Assembly (NCBI GenBank): GCA_903911805.1
Contig: CAIWET010000123.1
Location: forward strand, 1 to 8,914
Direction: 5' to 3'
DNA: 8,914 nt
Source of the DNA: an uncultured Ignavibacteria bacterium
Lineage (GTDB): Bacteria; Bacteroidota; Ignavibacteria; Kapaibacteriales; UBA2268
The position numbers and the translations under genes were made by a program. This document shows positions 5,736 to 8,914 of the stretch, piece by piece. The notes beneath the pieces were generated by a model. It did not search any database, was not told the DNA's origin, and was given only the letters and a program-made list of their open reading frames with translations. Each line of letters opens with the position of its first letter. Positions within the stretch are counted from its first letter, which is position 1.

Positions 5736-6332
5736 TTATTCGACAGCCATTAATTCGGCAACTTCTTCCGCTTTGGTCCAATGTTCAATTAATCCATCTT
5801 GAAGTAGTTCCAAAATTCCCAATTTTACTTTTTCAATATCTTGGGAATATCGATAAGCGAAATGCCAAACATCTATTGGAGCAAATGACATTTCAAGCAA
5901 TAGCAACTGCGCAACTGTTAGTTTGTCTTTATTAATCAAACGATCTTTTAAACTCTCTAAAAGAAGGTCAGCTGTTTTATGAATTATATTTTTACTTGAA
6001 AAATAGAAATTATCATTTTCCAATAAATCGCAAATGTAATATCCTCTGTCTCTTATTAATAGCATTGGCAAGAAGACAGCTCCAACTGTGTAGGGGTCAT
6101 CCTCAGATGTTTCCCATAGATCTTTCCAAACAGGATAATCTTTTTCTTTGAGCCACTCAAAAAAAGCAACTTCATATTTTGGCAAATAAATAAGTGTATC
6201 CTGATGGTAAATTTCAGCAAGATAAATAGCTTGTTCTGGAGTTAATTCGTCGAATATTTCGTCAATATTTACGTATCTCTCGCCAAGCTCCTTGCTCATA
6301 TTGAAAAATTCCAAGAGTTTTTCGTTAGTCAT
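5736..6332 (-). CDS. Conserved-looking hypothetical protein, coupled to yfhO
   Basis: A 198-residue protein I do not recognise. It has no signal peptide and no membrane segment, so it is probably cytoplasmic. It is acidic and predicted mostly helical, with many aromatic residues: 'LTPEQAIYLAEIYHQDTLIY' at 30-49, 'FFEWLKEKDYPVWKDLW' at 57-73, a hydrophobic stretch at 82-93 and Leu-rich helices at 121-147 and 168-182. No catalytic motif, cysteine pair or nucleotide-binding loop is evident. Its ATG overlaps the last codons and stop of yfhO in the shared bases ATGACTAA, and the preceding Shine-Dalgarno is weak (CGGAC), so translation is likely coupled to yfhO. That the reading frame is real is supported by this overlap and by normal codon use across its length. 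It might help YfhO or simply be carried along with it; the sequence does not say which. Confidence 0.8.
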   Translation of the reverse strand: MTNEKLLEFFNMSKELGERYVNIDEIFDELTPEQAIYLAEIYHQDTLIYLPKYEVAFFEWLKEKDYPVWKDLWETSEDDPYTVGAVFLPMLLIRDRGYYICDLLENDNFYFSSKNIIHKTADLLLESLKDRLINKDKLTVAQLLLLEMSFAPIDVWHFAYRYSQDIEKVKLGILELLQDGLIEHWTKAEEVAELMAVE

Positions 6333-8904
6333 TCTTTTGTCCGTTTTTCTTAAATTGCATAAATAATCCTAAACCGAGTATTGCCAATGTAATAAGGTTT
6401 GCAATCAAACTGACGGTTTTACCTGTTTCGAATTTTGCTGATTGGAATTTTAATTCAATTTTATGTTGTCCTTGAGGAACGATAATTGAACGGAAAGCAA
6501 AGTTTGTTTTATAAATAGGTGTTTCTTTGCCGTCAATAAATGCTTTCCAACCAACAGGATAGTAAATTTCTGAAATAAATAATAAATTATTTCCTGAAGC
6601 TTTTGCGTCAATTTTTAGATTTTCATTTTTCGAATCAGTAACTATAGCTTTTGCTGTTGAATCTGGTTTGTCAATTGAAGTTGGTAAATCTTGCTCTACA
6701 AAGGCTACTTCTTTTGGATTGAAATTGCCAGCTCTTAGATTTTCGAGGATTTCCATTTGTTTTGCTGTTTTTACTGAGCCAACAAAGAATGCAGCACCAA
6801 GATTATCTTTGTTTTCGTAAATGAGCTTTTGTTCTTTTTGATTACCAACACCTTGTGACCAAACTAAATTGTAATTCCCTTTAAGAGTATCTGTTGGATT
6901 TTCTCTTGATGAGACTAAATATTGCGGTGGAATTGGAGAAAGAACATATTTAACATTCATCATATTCCAAAGAATTGGATTAAGAACATAATTTGTAGAG
7001 CCTGATGCAAAGCCAAGATTTGCGTTGTCCATAATGTCCTGATAAACTCTAAGTTTTGCTGGATGATAACCATTTACGTTATTTACTAAATAATAAGCTG
7101 ACATATTAGGAGAAGTTGACAAGTAATCGGCCACTCTAAAGTATGAATTATCTTTTTTAACTTGGTCGTAAACAGCTTGGTTTTCTTCGAAAGCACCTGT
7201 TTTCCAATTTTCCTGAGATACTTCCATTCTTCTGCCATCAACTGACCAAAGATCGAGTATTAATACTAATCCAACAACAGTAAAGAAGATTGTCTTGTTT
7301 AGTTTATTCTTAACAAAGAAATAAGCTGCAAAGGCTATTAATAATACATAAAAACCATTAAGCATAAAGTCGGTTGTAGCATTTGACCAAACAAATGCTT
7401 CAAAATCGCTTAATTGTTGTAATCCTTGTGCTAAAGAGCCATTTGTTGCAGCTGCATCTTTTAATCCTGATAAATAAGAATCTTTGAATCCCATTGTAAA
7501 AATTAATGCTACAGCTAAGAAACCGCCTGCTGAATAAAGTAGTGCATTTAAAGCTTTTTTAGATTTTTCGAATCCTTCTTCTTTCATCTTTAAAATAGAA
7601 GAAAGCCCATATCCTGCAAGAATTGGGAATGAGAAGTGCATTAATACCAATGACATACTTGGAGCACGGAATTTATTGAAATTCGGTACTAAATTAAAGA
7701 ATAGGTCATAAAGTATTGGGAAATTCTTTCCAAATGAAAGAAATACACCAAATACACTTAAAACGAATAAAAATATTACAAAAGGATCTTTTCTATATTT
7801 GATTAAACCAAGAAATCCTAAGAATACAACAGCAATACCCATATATGGAGGTGAATCTTCGGATTCTTTTGTTCCCCAATAGGTGCTGATTAAAATTGGC
7901 TTGTCTGTTACAGCTGGATTTGAATATTGTCTGTGTCCATAGCCATAAAAACTTGGATTGAAAATTGTAATCATTTCTTTTGGTGAGTATGACCACATTG
8001 TAGCATATTGATAATCATTTCCTCCTGTTGCATCTTGTTTTTGATTAGCAGTTTTTGCTATTGGAGCAGAGCCACGAGTTGAGTAAGGTGTATATTCCAA
8101 AGTACTCAAATATTTATCAGCAGTCATAATGAATGCAATACCACCAGCTAAAGCTAATAATCCTGCAGCTCTTAATACATCTACGACTTTTTCTTTTTTG
8201 ATTAATGCTGTGATTAATTCAGAAAGAAGATAAATGCCAAATGCACAAATTCCGTAAAACATCATCTGTACGTGACTTACTTCAAAGAAAACGCTCAATG
8301 TGATAATTAAAAAAGCAGTATTAAGAAATGAGAATTTTTCCCTTAATTTTTCAGTAAAAAGAATAATAAATGGAAACATTGCATAAGTTACAGGCTTTGT
8401 ATTATGCCCAATCATCACCCAAGTGATAACCCAGGTTGAAAGCATTGCGGCAACGCCTGTGAAAAGTGCAATGAAATGCTCGTGCTTTTTGGCTCGCATT
8501 AATAAATAGAAGCCAATTCCGAGTAATGCATAGAAAAATGCAACACGGGCAACGTCGCTATTGAAAATATTTCCTGCGAAAACCGACATCTCGATAATTA
8601 CAACTGGAAAGAAATCGAACATTCTTTCGCCTGATGCTAACATCGAAGCATAAGAGGGCATTCCGCTGAAAATATGAGGAATCCAAAGAGGAAATTCGCC
8701 AGTTTTATTGGCTTTTTCAACGAACTTTGTCATACTTGCTGATGCAACGTTATCAGAGGCATTGAAACCTTCGCCACTAATCGCTGGGAAAAGGAATGCA
8801 AAAATTACTAATACTATTGCAAGTATTAAAACAAGATCCAGATATTTAGCCAAAAAAGGAGATTTTATTCCTCCGGGCTTTTGGTTTGTAGTTGTTTTTG
8901 ACAT
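6325..8904 (-). CDS. YfhO family membrane protein (GT-C type glycosyltransferase-like)
   Basis: An 859-residue multi-pass inner-membrane protein. A cytoplasmic N-terminus is followed by the first membrane helix (about 20-38), then an extracytoplasmic loop with 'ASDNVAS' (39-45) and 'FPLWIPHIFSGMPSYA' (61-76), the signature region of YfhO proteins and of GT-C enzymes that take sugars from polyprenyl-phosphate. About a dozen more membrane segments follow (clear ones near 114-127, 135-156, 163-177, 205-224, 237-252, 348-382, 445-462, 506-522 and 528-543). A soluble outer region (about 545-815) ends in the typical YfhO C-terminal block 'YYPVGWKAFIDGKETPIY' (771-788), and a last helix (823-841) returns to a Lys-rich tail. 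In Bacillus, YfhO acts with CsbB in lipoteichoic acid glycosylation; a Gram-negative acceptor would differ and is unknown here. The gene is complete: it starts 10 nt from the window edge, behind GGTGA. It overlaps the next gene by 8 nt. It is of normal length, and any upstream partner is out of view. Confidence 0.92.
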   Translation of the reverse strand: MSKTTTNQKPGGIKSPFLAKYLDLVLILAIVLVIFAFLFPAISGEGFNASDNVASASMTKFVEKANKTGEFPLWIPHIFSGMPSYASMLASGERMFDFFPVVIIEMSVFAGNIFNSDVARVAFFYALLGIGFYLLMRAKKHEHFIALFTGVAAMLSTWVITWVMIGHNTKPVTYAMFPFIILFTEKLREKFSFLNTAFLIITLSVFFEVSHVQMMFYGICAFGIYLLSELITALIKKEKVVDVLRAAGLLALAGGIAFIMTADKYLSTLEYTPYSTRGSAPIAKTANQKQDATGGNDYQYATMWSYSPKEMITIFNPSFYGYGHRQYSNPAVTDKPILISTYWGTKESEDSPPYMGIAVVFLGFLGLIKYRKDPFVIFLFVLSVFGVFLSFGKNFPILYDLFFNLVPNFNKFRAPSMSLVLMHFSFPILAGYGLSSILKMKEEGFEKSKKALNALLYSAGGFLAVALIFTMGFKDSYLSGLKDAAATNGSLAQGLQQLSDFEAFVWSNATTDFMLNGFYVLLIAFAAYFFVKNKLNKTIFFTVVGLVLILDLWSVDGRRMEVSQENWKTGAFEENQAVYDQVKKDNSYFRVADYLSTSPNMSAYYLVNNVNGYHPAKLRVYQDIMDNANLGFASGSTNYVLNPILWNMMNVKYVLSPIPPQYLVSSRENPTDTLKGNYNLVWSQGVGNQKEQKLIYENKDNLGAAFFVGSVKTAKQMEILENLRAGNFNPKEVAFVEQDLPTSIDKPDSTAKAIVTDSKNENLKIDAKASGNNLLFISEIYYPVGWKAFIDGKETPIYKTNFAFRSIIVPQGQHKIELKFQSAKFETGKTVSLIANLITLAILGLGLFMQFKKNGQKND

Positions 8905-8908
8905 TTAA

Positions 8909-8913
8909 TCACC
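8909..8913 (-). promoter_or_regulatory. Ribosome binding site of the yfhO-type gene
   Basis: On the minus strand GGTGA lies 4 nt before the ATG at 8904. It supports this start, after which a hydrophilic 19-residue tail leads into the first membrane helix. The visible sequence ends just beyond it, so the promoter cannot be judged. Confidence 0.5.
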
Positions 8914-8914
8914 A

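Noticed and set aside
5651..5935. Plus-strand open frame of 94 codons across the palindromic repeat
   Set aside because: Its first part is translated repeat and the rest is antisense to the 198-residue gene, which has the better start context through its overlap with yfhO.
7793..7996. 67-codon minus-strand frame inside yfhO
   Set aside because: It is a shifted frame within an intact, conserved membrane-protein gene; no start signal is visible.
8708..8908. 66-codon plus-strand frame at the right edge
   Set aside because: It is antisense to the N-terminal part of the YfhO protein, whose conserved sequence explains the region.

Overview
The window looks like ordinary chromosome from a low-GC, AT-rich member of the Bacteroidota/Chlorobiota (FCB) group, possibly an Ignavibacteria- or Kapabacteria-type lineage. 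That placement is inference. It rests on the codon and base composition, a YfhO-type large membrane protein, a secreted DUF2059 protein whose signal peptide ends in a Tyr-Ser-Gln-Glu stretch, one TAnnTTTG-like promoter candidate, and intergenic spacers filled with short palindromes. No marker gene fixes the taxon. No plasmid, phage, IS element, CRISPR array, tRNA or rRNA is visible.

Every convincing gene is on the minus strand, so transcription runs from the right edge to the left. From right to left: (1) a YfhO-family multi-pass membrane glycosyltransferase-like protein (6325-8904), whose stop overlaps by 8 nt the start of (2) a 198-residue protein of unknown family (5736-6332); (3) a 94-bp spacer filled by a 55-bp imperfect palindrome; (4) a small secreted DUF2059 protein (5192-5641); (5) a 152-bp spacer with a repeat fragment and a possible promoter; (6) adenylosuccinate lyase purB (3744-5039); (7) 59 bp further on, the AAA+ chaperone clpC (1132-3684), closed by a strong intrinsic terminator at 1068-1095; (8) a 678-bp non-coding spacer (454-1131) packed with hairpins and degenerate repeats; and (9) a small VOC/glyoxalase-fold protein (76-453).

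There is no single pathway here. yfhO and the 198-residue gene are almost certainly one translationally coupled unit. purB and clpC may be co-transcribed, since they are close, co-directional and share the only clear terminator, but their functions (purine synthesis and protein quality control) are unrelated. DUF2059 and the VOC gene look like independent units. I found no new system. The points most worth a second look are the unknown partner overlapping yfhO, the palindromic repeat family around the DUF2059 gene with a diverged relative upstream of the VOC gene, and the apparent loss of two of the usual metal ligands in the VOC protein.
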